Shown piece by piece: positions 17,762 through 27,195 of a stretch of DNA of 64,000 nucleotides. Source of the DNA: Flavilitoribacter nigricans DSM 23189 = NBRC 102662 (GTDB lineage Bacteria > Bacteroidota > Bacteroidia > Chitinophagales > Saprospiraceae). The notes beneath the pieces were generated by a model. The model saw only the letters and a program-made list of their open reading frames with translations, had not been told where the DNA came from and did no database searches. The stretch covers positions 289,182-353,181 of the forward strand of contig NZ_PDUD01000020.1 in NCBI RefSeq assembly GCF_002646595.1. Reading direction: 5' to 3'. Every line of letters begins with the position of its first letter. Within the stretch, counting starts at the first letter, position 1. The position numbers and the translations under genes are program-made.

Positions 17762-18955
17762 ATGAAAAAAACGCTTCTCTTTCTAGTCCTCTCGCTACTG
17801 CTGGGGGCATCTCCCGCTACCGTCGCTGCCCAAAGCGATTTTCGGGAAGGTTTCATCATCAATCTTTTACAGGATACAGTGCGTGGATGGGTCGATTACC
17901 GTTCCAATGCCCAGAATTACAAGGCCTGCCGTTTTAAACTGGGAGGCGATATTACCGAATATACCCCGGATCAGTTGTCCGGCTTCGGATACGAGAACGA
18001 TAAGGTCTTTCGCTCCTCCGTTGCCGAAGATGCCTTTGTGGAAGTACTCGTAGACGGTGCGCTCAGCTTGTATAAGTCGGCGGATCATTACCTGTTGCAG
18101 CGGCCCGACGGAGAAATGTTCCGTTTTCGCCAGGAAGCACTGAAGGAAGACGGCAGCAGCTCCGTAAATAACCGTTGGATCGGAGTGTTTAATGTGCTGT
18201 TGCAGGACTGCGCAGACAACCTGATCAAGGAACGGGAAAAACTCCGGCTCAACGAACAGGTGATCACCCGGCTGACCGTTCAGTACCACCAATGCCGGAA
18301 TGCCGATTACACGGTGTACAAGTCCGGAAAACCCTGGACCCGTCTCGAATGGGGAGTCGCACTGGGCGCCAAAAACTCCAGCTATACCTTCAACCCATTG
18401 GTACTGAATACGGCAGATTATCCCTATTTCGACGATGCTTTTAATTCGGTTGATCCCGGCGTGGGTATTGTTCTTGCTATATCCTCTCCGCGACTGTCCG
18501 AAAATTTTGCCTTTCAGCCGGAAGTCCATTTTACCCGATCGGAGTACCTGTCGGAGATCAGCAGGCAGGGCGTAGATACGGAAAACCGCTATACCACTCA
18601 TATACAGTTAAATACGCTTTCCATTCCACTTTCGATCCGGTACAATTTGCCGGAGCGAAAAATTTCCGGTTTCGCTCAGGTCGGGGCCATTTTAGAATAT
18701 CAGTTGCGGGCAGAGAGCCAAGTGCTGTTAGAGCGTTACGTCGGCGCAGAGGTGGTGAGTAGCCGGGAATCGAGTTTTCCGATCCGAAAGAACCAGGTTG
18801 GGGTCACGGCCGGACTGGGTATAACGAAACCCTTTAAAAGTTTTAGCGGATCGCTGGTGGTGCGTTACGCACAGCTCACCACGCCCAATCAGGTGACCGG
18901 GATCGTTCACAACAGTCGGCAACTGGGGCTTTATCTGATCCTGCTCAAACGGTAG
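17762..18955 (+). CDS. Outer-membrane beta-barrel protein, PorT-like
   Basis: A 397-residue exported protein. The signal peptide MKKTLLFLVLSLLLGASPA ends near VAAQSDF. An N-terminal domain (GFIINLLQDTVRGWVDYRS, then GYENDKVFRSSV) precedes a C-terminal half that reads as an outer-membrane beta-barrel: EWGVALGAKNSSY, LSIPLSIRYNLPE, SGFAQVGAILEYQL and GVTAGLGITKPFKSF, ending in RQLGLYLILLKR. The LSIPLSIRY segment is typical of Bacteroidota porin-like barrels. It has its own promoter and terminator. Function unknown. Confidence 0.72.
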   Translation: MKKTLLFLVLSLLLGASPATVAAQSDFREGFIINLLQDTVRGWVDYRSNAQNYKACRFKLGGDITEYTPDQLSGFGYENDKVFRSSVAEDAFVEVLVDGALSLYKSADHYLLQRPDGEMFRFRQEALKEDGSSSVNNRWIGVFNVLLQDCADNLIKEREKLRLNEQVITRLTVQYHQCRNADYTVYKSGKPWTRLEWGVALGAKNSSYTFNPLVLNTADYPYFDDAFNSVDPGVGIVLAISSPRLSENFAFQPEVHFTRSEYLSEISRQGVDTENRYTTHIQLNTLSIPLSIRYNLPERKISGFAQVGAILEYQLRAESQVLLERYVGAEVVSSRESSFPIRKNQVGVTAGLGITKPFKSFSGSLVVRYAQLTTPNQVTGIVHNSRQLGLYLILLKR

Positions 18956-18965
18956 AGGCAAAAAT

Positions 18966-18998
18966 AAAGCGCGCAGCGGATGACCCGCTGCGCGCTTT
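18966..18998. terminator. Bidirectional terminator between convergent genes
   Basis: AAAGCGCGCAGCGG (18966-18979) and CCGCTGCGCGCTTT (18985-18998) form a perfect 14-bp stem with a 5-base loop. It is followed by GTTTTTG on the plus strand and by TTTATTTT on the minus strand, so it can serve both the barrel gene and the giant PKD gene. Confidence 0.92.
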
Positions 18999-19025
18999 GT
19001 TTTTGCGATTATACCAATTACTCCG

Positions 19026-22000
19026 TCACCGGATTAGGGTCACCGAACCCAATCGTTTGTAACCTCCCGCTTCGGTGGGTGTACCCATCCAGAAGGTCCC
19101 GTCCTCGAAAATGGCCGTGATCTTCCAGACATACACATCCTGGGGCAGGGGATTGCCGTTGTGGGTGCCGTCCCAGCCTTCGGCCGGTTGTCCGTTATCG
19201 AGCAGGGTACTCTGCCACAGCATTTCACCGTAAGGAGAGAAGATCTGCAGTTGGTATTCTTTCAGTCCCACACCTTTAGGCAGGAATATGGTTGCGTCGC
19301 CAATGCCCTGTTGCGGAGCAAAAGCATTGGGTACAAACAGTCGACCGATGAAGGAGGGTTCAACCGTCAGCAGGGTATCATCCTTACAGCCGAGACTGTT
19401 GGTCACTTCGAGCAATACCTGCCAGGCCTGCGTGAGCTCGTAGGAATGGGTCGGATGTTCCTCGGTGGAGGTGGTACCGTCCCCGAAATCCCAGAAGTAA
19501 GAGACCTCGTTTTTGGATTGGTTGACGAAATTGATCGTCCGGGTGGTTTGCCCGTTCTCCATAACGGGGACCCAGTCGAAATCGGCGAACGGACTGGCAA
19601 GCACATTGACCTGTCCGCCCATACTAAGGGTATCCGCACAAACGCCGTCAAAGGATGCGACCAGCCGCACGTTGAAGGTCCCCGGATTTTCGTAAATGTG
19701 GGTTGGCTGGCGTTCCGTAGAGGTGGTACCGTCCCCAAAATCCCACATAAACAGATTGCCCTGGGAGTAATTGGTGAAGATCACCGGCAGCGGATCGCAA
19801 CCCTCGCCGGGATCGAGAATGAAATCTGCCAGTCCCTGATCGCGGATCTGGGCCGCTTTCTGGATCGTATCCGCACAACCGAACTGATTGGCGCTGATGA
19901 GGTTGATCGTCAGATCCACCCCGTCCGTAATGGTAAGGGTAGGGGATCTCAGCTCGGAACTCATGCCGTTACTTAGGTCCCATTGATAATCGTCCGCGCC
20001 GGTTGAGAGGTTGGCCAGATTAAGGCTGGCCGGTAGTCCGCAGATCTGATCCGGCACCGTAAAGTCGGCCTTGGGAGAAGGGAAAACCGTAATGCCCGAG
20101 ATAATGGTATCCGCTTCGCATCCCTGCATATTGGATACCGTCAGTTGCACCGTGTAATTCCCGGCTTCAACGTATTCGTGCAGCGGCTCAGCATCGGCTG
20201 AAGTGTTTCCGTCTCCGAAATCCCACTTGTAAAAGTCGCCGACACTTCCCTGGGAGCTGAACCGGGCGGGATAAGGTGCACAACCTTCCAGATCGACACC
20301 CTGAATATCCGCACTTGGCGCTTCCACGATGATGATCTCCTTGCTCAGCGTATCGGCACAGCCGCTACCGGTCACACTGCCGCTAAGGCTGACGGTATAG
20401 GTGCCGGTGCTGGGGAAAGTGTAGGTAGGATTGCCCTGCGTACTGGTCACACCGGTGCCGAAATCCCATTTGAGGTTGGCCAGCGTACCGGAATTGTTGC
20501 TGAAAAAGATCTCCTGCTCGGTACACAGATTAGGGGAGTGCGCAAAGTCGATATCCGGGCTGGGTAAAACGGTGATCGTTGCGCTGGTACTATCCTCCCG
20601 GCAACCGTTGCCAACATTGAGCTTGACCGTATACGTACCGGCTTCCTGGTAGGTATGACTGATCTGTTCACCACCGGCGGACTGTCCATCCCCGAAATCC
20701 CAACTCACGTAGGGGGCCGGAGTGGAAAAACTTTCCAGTTCGAGCGTATAGGGCGCACAGCCCTGCTCGTTATCCAGGTTCAAAAAAGCCTGCACCTCGT
20801 CAGGGTAGACAACCAATGGTTTACTGAGGGTATCGGCCCCACAGGCATTAGATGCTACCAGGGTAATGTCATATGTAAGGGGAGTACTACCGGCCGTAAA
20901 TACTTGAGATGCAGGCGTTTGATCCGTGGAAGTAAAACCATTCCCGAAATCCCAGAAATAGGAATCCGGACTACCTTGCGAAATATTGGCGAAGGCAACG
21001 TTTACCGGTGCGCAGCCGGTATCAACGCTAAATCCGAAATTGGCGAGGGGGAAAGGGTATACCAAGATCGTATCCCGGAATATATCCGAGCCACAGCCGT
21101 TGAAGGTTCGAAGGCTTATAATAAAAGACGTATCACGCCGGTTGGTCTGGTAGATAACGGGGTCGAGCGGCACTTCCCGGGTGGAGGTTTGTCCGTTGCC
21201 GAAATCCCATTCGTAACTGATGTCGGCACCCTGGCTCGTATTCTCGAATTCAATGGTCAGAGGACCGCAGCCTTCGTCCTCCGGGATCATAAAGGAAGCG
21301 TCCGGTGGTGGCGCCACTTCAATCGTGTCAATAAAGATGGCTTTACAACCCAGACTGTTTTCCGCTTCCAGGCTGACGGGATAACTGCCGTAATTGGCGT
21401 AACTGTGGGTAACGTTCGTATTGGAGCTACCCGAGCCGTCGCCAAACTCCCAGATATACTTGGTGGCACCCGTCGATTCGTTTACCGGACTGAATTCCGT
21501 ATCGATACAAACTGCACCGGGAATTTCAAAAGCCGGAATGGGCTGGGGATTAACCTTGACGATTTTGCTGTCCACTCCGGGACAGGCCAGATTATCATCC
21601 TGCCGGGAGAAAGTGACTTCATAATCACCGGGTTCCAGGTCAGTAGGGTCAAAAAAGCCGTTCAGGCTATCCACGATACCTACTCCGCTCCAGATACCGT
21701 CCAGTCCTCCGGTGCCGCTGAGTTGGATCTGATCGCCGTTTTCACATACGGCCTCATCGGGGCCCAACTCAAAGTTTTCCGGATCGGCAATACTGACTTC
21801 CAGGGTATCCGTTACCACACACACGCCATTACCGACCTGGTAGGCGAATTTGTAGGTACCGTTGGAAGCCTGATTGGGATCAAATACGGCATCGTCCATC
21901 TCATTACCCTCGAAGAACCACAAACCGCCGGGGGGCGTGGCAATTGAATCGAGCAGCAGAACATCGGAAGATTCACAAATGGCCAGATCTTCTCCGGCAT

Positions 22001-24497
22001 CTACTTTCACGGGATCGACAACGCTCACCTGGATCGGCACCTGTGAGGTACAACCACTGGGAGCTGTATAGTAGTAGGTCAAAGTATAAGTACCGGCACC
22101 TCCGGCGGCAAACGGACTGAAAAATTCATTTTCCTTGATACCGGTCCCAGTCCAGGTACCTCCCGAAATGGATACCGCCGGAAGTTCCTGATCTTTGGCG
22201 GAGTTACAATAGGAAGTATCGGAGGAGGTAACGGCCGGACCGTCCATGAGGTCCACCGAGATCTCGTCGCTGGCTTTACAGCCGTTGGCATCTTCGTATT
22301 CGTACCTCAGGCCGTAGCTGCCGGCGGGCGTTTGTTTTACGAGTAGTTTGTTGCCGTCCAGAACGGCTCCGTCCATACTCGTCCAGGTACCGCCTTCCGG
22401 GCTGGCCGTCAGGGTAATATTATTATTGGAGGTACACAGGCTCAGATCATCTCCCAGATCCACACTAGGCAAGGGGTTGACGGTGACCTCCATCTGCTCT
22501 TCCAGCGTACAGACGCCCGAACCAAAGGTATAGGTGAGCATATTGACGCCGTTCTGGGCAAATTTAGGATCGAATTTTCCATTTGAGTTTACTCCGGGCC
22601 CCGACCACGTACCGCCCGAAAGCCCCGCATCGAGCGTAAAGGGCTCATCGGATTTGCAGACTTCCCGGTCCGGGGGCAGCATCAGATCGTCTTTCGCCTG
22701 GATGGAGAAAGTATCCCGTACCGTGACCGAACCACAGGTATTGGACGTCCGCAGGCGCACGACGTATTCTCCGGGTTGGTTATACTGAATATTGCTTGGA
22801 TTGGCCTCATTCGAAGAGGTCGTTGCGGCCCCTTCGAAGGTCCAGTCGTAGGAGTCTATATTATAGCCGTTGTCCCCGTAAGTGACGATGGAATTATTGA
22901 AATCAATCGTGGCCTGATCACAGAAATTGGGAATATCCAGCACGGCGGTCGGCCGTCCCTGCAGGGTGATCATGGTGTCCCATTCCACGGTGTTACAGGC
23001 GTTTGCGGCGGAGAGCTTGACGTGATAATCGCCCCCGCCGTAGAAAATGAAATTGGCATTTGGAGAATCGGACGTACTACCGTCGATAAAGTCCCAGTCC
23101 TGATCGGATTCTACCTGCCACGAATAGCTGAGGATCTGCCCGGTAGCCGTTGAGTTAAATTCGAATTTGTAGGGCGAGCACTGTTCCCCGTTGGGACCGG
23201 CACCGACTTCTATCAGTTTCGAATCCCCGTCGAGGTCGGGCTGTTCGGATATGGTGATATCCTGGGAGAATTTGTATTCCCCGCAGGCGAAACTCACAAT
23301 GGTCATTTCAATCGTATAGGTCCCCGGATTGAGGAAGCGGATGTCGACATTGTTGGCATTGAACAGGTTGCCGCTTACGATCTCCCAATCGTCCCCGGAA
23401 GCACCGGATATGGTCCAGTTCGGGCTCAGGATCTGCAGACATTCCGAGGGGCTGCCGCTTCGCACCTCGTTGACGTTGGCCGAGGTATTTTTAAAACCGT
23501 AGACCGCCCCCGTACAACTGTAGGCCGGAGGCGTGATCTCAAACTGTGGTTCGGGCGGTGTACTGACCTCAATGGGTTCAATGGTGGCTGCCGAAGAATT
23601 ACACGGGTTGGAGGCCACGATCTTCAGGTCGAAGGCATTTTCGTAATTACCGGTACTTGTATTGATGCCGCAGGAAGGAATGTCAAAAGTATAGGTAAAG
23701 GACGGCGGCAGATCTTCCTGGTCGTAACTGGCTACTTCCTGGCCGTTCACGTAAATGAAATATTCGGTTCCCGGCGGGTTGCCGGAGGTATTGGTGATCG
23801 GGAAGGTCAGGGTAGCCGGTGCACAGAGGCCTACCGTGTTTCCCGGGTTTGCCAGACCGACCGAGGGGTTACCCCCGTTATACAGGACGTAGTTTCGACT
23901 GTAAACGCAACCGTTGGTGTGTTCCACGCTAACGAAGATGGGGAAATAACCAAAACTGGTGTAGGTGTGCGATATGGTACTGGAAGCGGTGAAGGTACTG
24001 TTGTCAAAAGTTTCGGGAGGCGAGCCGTCACCCCAGGAGATCCGGTAGGAAACATTGTCGCTGATGGTGGTGGAGGCATTGTACAGTTCGAGGACGATGG
24101 TACCCATGGCTCCGCAGGCTTTCAGTTCGTTGCCTTCCAGGGTGACCGGGCCGTTGGGCACTCCGATCGTGGGATCGGGCGCTGCCTTTACGGGTACGCT
24201 GAGCGAATTACAGGCGCTACCATCCTTAAACAGGGTAATGGTATAAGTGCGATCAGTAAAAGTTTCCGGAAAAGAATAATCGAAAAATACGGAACCCCGC
24301 AGATCCACCTGGCCGTCGTTGTCGAGGTCCCAGCTGTAATCGGCGTTGTTTTCGGGATCACCCACACCGATGGAAACTTCCGATCCCGAACAGGGATTGT
24401 CATCGGAGATGGTGATTTCACATTGCCCATGTAGATCAGTTAAAGTCGCACTAAAAAAAATCATCGATAGTACGAGGAAGTGTAGCCTCCAGTTCAT
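19026..24497 (-). CDS. Giant PKD-repeat protein with T9SS type B (gliding-motility) C-terminal domain
   Basis: An 1,823-residue secreted surface protein. A signal peptide (MNWRLHFLVLSMIFFSATL) is followed by a cysteine-containing Ig-like N-terminal half with recurrent GGTWSGPGV-type modules. The C-terminal half holds about nine PKD domains, recognised by WDFGDGxxS, xxHxY, GxYxVxL repeats. The last 90 residues (FVPNAFAPQQGIGD, then YQLQIFSPYGEMLWQS, EGWDGTHNGNPLPQDVYVWK) are the gliding-motility-associated C-terminal domain, the type B signal for type IX secretion. The PorP/SprF gene 213 bases upstream on the same strand is the usual partner that holds such proteins at the outer membrane. The likely role is surface adhesion or matrix formation. 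Confidence 0.92.
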   Translation of the reverse strand: MNWRLHFLVLSMIFFSATLTDLHGQCEITISDDNPCSGSEVSIGVGDPENNADYSWDLDNDGQVDLRGSVFFDYSFPETFTDRTYTITLFKDGSACNSLSVPVKAAPDPTIGVPNGPVTLEGNELKACGAMGTIVLELYNASTTISDNVSYRISWGDGSPPETFDNSTFTASSTISHTYTSFGYFPIFVSVEHTNGCVYSRNYVLYNGGNPSVGLANPGNTVGLCAPATLTFPITNTSGNPPGTEYFIYVNGQEVASYDQEDLPPSFTYTFDIPSCGINTSTGNYENAFDLKIVASNPCNSSAATIEPIEVSTPPEPQFEITPPAYSCTGAVYGFKNTSANVNEVRSGSPSECLQILSPNWTISGASGDDWEIVSGNLFNANNVDIRFLNPGTYTIEMTIVSFACGEYKFSQDITISEQPDLDGDSKLIEVGAGPNGEQCSPYKFEFNSTATGQILSYSWQVESDQDWDFIDGSTSDSPNANFIFYGGGDYHVKLSAANACNTVEWDTMITLQGRPTAVLDIPNFCDQATIDFNNSIVTYGDNGYNIDSYDWTFEGAATTSSNEANPSNIQYNQPGEYVVRLRTSNTCGSVTVRDTFSIQAKDDLMLPPDREVCKSDEPFTLDAGLSGGTWSGPGVNSNGKFDPKFAQNGVNMLTYTFGSGVCTLEEQMEVTVNPLPSVDLGDDLSLCTSNNNITLTASPEGGTWTSMDGAVLDGNKLLVKQTPAGSYGLRYEYEDANGCKASDEISVDLMDGPAVTSSDTSYCNSAKDQELPAVSISGGTWTGTGIKENEFFSPFAAGGAGTYTLTYYYTAPSGCTSQVPIQVSVVDPVKVDAGEDLAICESSDVLLLDSIATPPGGLWFFEGNEMDDAVFDPNQASNGTYKFAYQVGNGVCVVTDTLEVSIADPENFELGPDEAVCENGDQIQLSGTGGLDGIWSGVGIVDSLNGFFDPTDLEPGDYEVTFSRQDDNLACPGVDSKIVKVNPQPIPAFEIPGAVCIDTEFSPVNESTGATKYIWEFGDGSGSSNTNVTHSYANYGSYPVSLEAENSLGCKAIFIDTIEVAPPPDASFMIPEDEGCGPLTIEFENTSQGADISYEWDFGNGQTSTREVPLDPVIYQTNRRDTSFIISLRTFNGCGSDIFRDTILVYPFPLANFGFSVDTGCAPVNVAFANISQGSPDSYFWDFGNGFTSTDQTPASQVFTAGSTPLTYDITLVASNACGADTLSKPLVVYPDEVQAFLNLDNEQGCAPYTLELESFSTPAPYVSWDFGDGQSAGGEQISHTYQEAGTYTVKLNVGNGCREDSTSATITVLPSPDIDFAHSPNLCTEQEIFFSNNSGTLANLKWDFGTGVTSTQGNPTYTFPSTGTYTVSLSGSVTGSGCADTLSKEIIIVEAPSADIQGVDLEGCAPYPARFSSQGSVGDFYKWDFGDGNTSADAEPLHEYVEAGNYTVQLTVSNMQGCEADTIISGITVFPSPKADFTVPDQICGLPASLNLANLSTGADDYQWDLSNGMSSELRSPTLTITDGVDLTINLISANQFGCADTIQKAAQIRDQGLADFILDPGEGCDPLPVIFTNYSQGNLFMWDFGDGTTSTERQPTHIYENPGTFNVRLVASFDGVCADTLSMGGQVNVLASPFADFDWVPVMENGQTTRTINFVNQSKNEVSYFWDFGDGTTSTEEHPTHSYELTQAWQVLLEVTNSLGCKDDTLLTVEPSFIGRLFVPNAFAPQQGIGDATIFLPKGVGLKEYQLQIFSPYGEMLWQSTLLDNGQPAEGWDGTHNGNPLPQDVYVWKITAIFEDGTFWMGTPTEAGGYKRLGSVTLIR

Positions 24498-24710
24498 GCT
24501 TCGTACAAGTTACCGTGTTAAGGAATGACTATATTAAATAGTCTTGTGTCTGTTTTGCACCAAAAGCGGTCAAAGCAAGGGGGCACGGTATAGGGGGAAA
24601 TTCACCATGCCCGATTCCTTGCGTGTGGTTGCTTTTCAATGATGCAGTCTCAGTTGTTATTATTCGGGTTAGAAAAACGTTAAGGGTAGTTTTCTAATTT
24701 TCTACAGCTA

Positions 24711-25841
24711 TCAGAAAAAGCTTTTACAATCTAAAATTCTTTTGGAATTACGTCCGGAGCGCTGGCGATTAGCTCCCCAAAGGCCCTCGGGCGCGATCCG
24801 GTAGCGGATAGTTGCTTCAAAAACACTGCCGGCCATTGGGCCGACACCCGTTGAATTTACGTCTACACTGACGCCGAAGAACAGGCGGGGATCGTCTCCA
24901 CTGCTTCCCCGGGTAGTGGCGGTGTATCCGCCCAAGGTAATGATGAATGCGTCCGTGTGTAAGGTATTAGGTGCGAATTGGCGGTTCTGGTACAGAAGTC
25001 CGAGATAATAGCTGTTGATCAAAGTATACATACCAAAGGTGCCAACGGTAATATTTTCTTTGGAATTCAGGAATTTATAGCCCTGCATATCGAGTTTGAA
25101 ATTCGGAGAGATCGCAACATCCAGGGAAGAGCCACTAAAGGAACGAACGGGGATGATCAGTCCGCCGTGAAACGTTACCCGGGGGGCGATGCGGTTTTCG
25201 CGATTGAGGAAAGAGTCATTGCCCTGGGCGTTCTTGTTGACCAGGTGCGGCAGGTGGTGGATGCTGATACCAAACTGGCTGCGTACATCCCGCCATCTTC
25301 TTTTGCCCATCCGCCAGTCGCCAACCCGGCGCCAGACGACCCCGAAATCCACGTCGCCGTAGGTGACCTTCTCAACGGCCGGCACCACGCTACTTTCGCT
25401 GACCACACCGCTCATCGGATCTAATTGATCCGAAAATATGAGCTTATCCCAGTCGATATCCTTCTGGACCATGCGGGCTTCAAAACCAAAATGTAAATTA
25501 CTATTTTTTCCGGGGATGGTGTAGGACATAACGGCCCCGGCCATACGGGTGCGTAGTTTGGCGATCCCTTCGGTGTCGCTCAACAGGTGAAGTCCCAGAC
25601 CCAGACGGGCAACCGGGAGTTGGGTTTCCACGGTGAAATTAGACGTGCGGAAACCACGATCTGTTGGCACCCATTGCATTCGGGAAGTCGCACTCAGGGT
25701 AATACCACTCTCCAGGCCGACAAAGGCCGGATTCAGGTAAACCCGGTTGGCGTAGAATTGCGAAAACGAAGGGTCCTGAGCTTGTAATTCAGTAAACCAA
25801 CTAGTTCCAAATACCAATAATATCCATGAGAAATACCTCAT
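24711..25841 (-). CDS. PorP/SprF family type IX secretion membrane protein
   Basis: A 376-residue outer-membrane protein. The ATG at 25841 gives a signal peptide (MRYFSWILLVFGTSWFTELQ) directly followed by the family signature AQDPSFSQFYANRVYLNPAFVGLESG. Later strands such as LRTRMAGAVMSYTIPG, FNVTFHGGLIIPV-like segments and KENITVGTFGMYTLINSYYLGLLYQN fit the 14-stranded PorP/SprF barrel. Such proteins act with type B CTD substrates; here the giant PKD protein is immediately downstream on the same strand, and the pair is probably co-transcribed. An in-frame start at 25862 would add seven residues before the signal peptide. Confidence 0.92.
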   Translation of the reverse strand: MRYFSWILLVFGTSWFTELQAQDPSFSQFYANRVYLNPAFVGLESGITLSATSRMQWVPTDRGFRTSNFTVETQLPVARLGLGLHLLSDTEGIAKLRTRMAGAVMSYTIPGKNSNLHFGFEARMVQKDIDWDKLIFSDQLDPMSGVVSESSVVPAVEKVTYGDVDFGVVWRRVGDWRMGKRRWRDVRSQFGISIHHLPHLVNKNAQGNDSFLNRENRIAPRVTFHGGLIIPVRSFSGSSLDVAISPNFKLDMQGYKFLNSKENITVGTFGMYTLINSYYLGLLYQNRQFAPNTLHTDAFIITLGGYTATTRGSSGDDPRLFFGVSVDVNSTGVGPMAGSVFEATIRYRIAPEGLWGANRQRSGRNSKRILDCKSFF

Positions 25842-26240
25842 GGTACGCAATTGGAGAGACATATTGTTTTTTTTTAGGGATGACCAATGTTCGAATTTAA
25901 ACCAATATGTCCAATGGGATTAATTTTTCACAGCGTAGTAAATATAAAAATAACTTATGGATACCTATCCAACATTAGGACAATTCCGGTCAATTAAACC
26001 CGAAAAAGTCAACTATTTAAAATTGCGTGTTCAGCCTTATTTATCCTTGTGATAGGAGGGGTATAAAAGCGTGATTTGCCATCATCTGGCCTAATGGGGA
26101 ATCATTTTGTCTTACAAACGTGAAATATATTCAAAAATTATCGCATCCGGAGCTTTTAAGTGTTAAAATTGGACGCTCCGTCGGAGGTAAAAAAATGGCC
26201 TTTTACCGTCAGGGCCCGGATACGGGGCGCTGCGGGCGGA
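25842..26240. other. Intergenic region upstream of the PorP gene
   Basis: About 400 bases, AT-rich (runs such as TTTTTTTTAGGG near the PorP start), contain no open frame that resembles a gene. It should hold the promoter of the PorP-PKD pair, but I found no exact TAnnTTTG box on the minus strand. Near 26150-26180 a short GGAGC...GCTCC dyad follows the end of the TM2 gene. Confidence 0.4.
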
Positions 26241-27083
26241 TCAGCCGTTCAGCATCTTTTGTTTTTGTGCGGAAAATTCTTCTTCGGTGAGAATACCTTT
26301 ATCACGCAACTCGCCCAGTTTTACGATCTGATCCAGCAGATCGTCACTGAGGTTGAGTTCCAGGCCGGAGGCAGGTTCTTCCTCTTCGGGTTCCGGACTT
26401 TCGGCTTTTACCGGCTGGGGTGGGGCCGGAGCGGCTTTCTTTTCGGATAGTTTCTGATAGCCGTTGCTCACGAAGTCCTCAAAACCAGGCGTCGCCCGTA
26501 AAAAAGCCAGTGATGCGTGGGTGTGGATCTTTTTGATATCCTTAAAGCCGAAGGCAACGGCTTCACTGAGGTGGTGCAGCGCCTCTTCTTCGTCTTCGAG
26601 GCGGGAATAGCAGCAGGCCAGGTTGAAATGCGTGATCGGATCTTCGTAGTAGTGATCGAGCGCTTCCAGAAAGTCATCAATAGCGGCTTCGTAATTGTAG
26701 CGGCGGAAGTGTTCAACCCCTCTCTTTTTGAAAAAACGTTCGGGGTGAGCCGGGGCGGCGGGTAGTGCTTTGGGTTTGGAACGGGGTGCGGGTCGGCGGG
26801 CCGGGCGGCTGTAATCCTCGCCGTACTCCCGGTTCAGGTATTTGAAGTTATAGCGCTCGTCAAACTCTTCTTTCGGCATTACGAAAAGCAACACGGCATC
26901 GATAAACCCGAGCAGTGCCGGAGCGATGATCAGCGGCGCTCCTTCTTCCACGGTGATCATAAAACAGAAAAAGAATAGGATCAAATGAAGAATGCCCCAG
27001 AAACGCTTTCCTAGATAAAACCGGTGAACTCCGAAAATGCCAAATAATAGGGCTAAAACACCCGCAACCTGCTTCGACTTCAT
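26241..27083 (-). CDS. TM2-TPR-SHOCT membrane protein
   Basis: A 280-residue protein with three recognisable parts. Residues 1-70 are a TM2 domain (KQVAGVLALLFGIFGVHRFYLGKRFWG) with two to three transmembrane helices. A basic proline-rich linker leads to two or three TPR-like helices (VEHFRRYNYEAAIDDFLEAL, ITHFNLACCYSRLEDEEEAL). A second acidic linker (about 215-240) ends in a SHOCT segment, LDQIVKLGELRDKGILTEEEF. SHOCT motifs mediate oligomerisation. The function is unknown. Confidence 0.85.
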   Translation of the reverse strand: MKSKQVAGVLALLFGIFGVHRFYLGKRFWGILHLILFFFCFMITVEEGAPLIIAPALLGFIDAVLLFVMPKEEFDERYNFKYLNREYGEDYSRPARRPAPRSKPKALPAAPAHPERFFKKRGVEHFRRYNYEAAIDDFLEALDHYYEDPITHFNLACCYSRLEDEEEALHHLSEAVAFGFKDIKKIHTHASLAFLRATPGFEDFVSNGYQKLSEKKAAPAPPQPVKAESPEPEEEEPASGLELNLSDDLLDQIVKLGELRDKGILTEEEFSAQKQKMLNG

Positions 27084-27195
27084 AGTATTAGCTCATTATC
27101 AGATATAATTACAAAAAGGTAAATTACAATAAGCACCGTTTAATGCCTGCGTACTTTATCCTAATGTGAGCAAATCATAGACCAATGGTAGCTGA

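Noticed and set aside
20655..21947. 430-codon plus-strand frame
   Set aside because: It is the antisense shadow of the PKD-repeat gene; its composition follows the repeats and it shows no domain.
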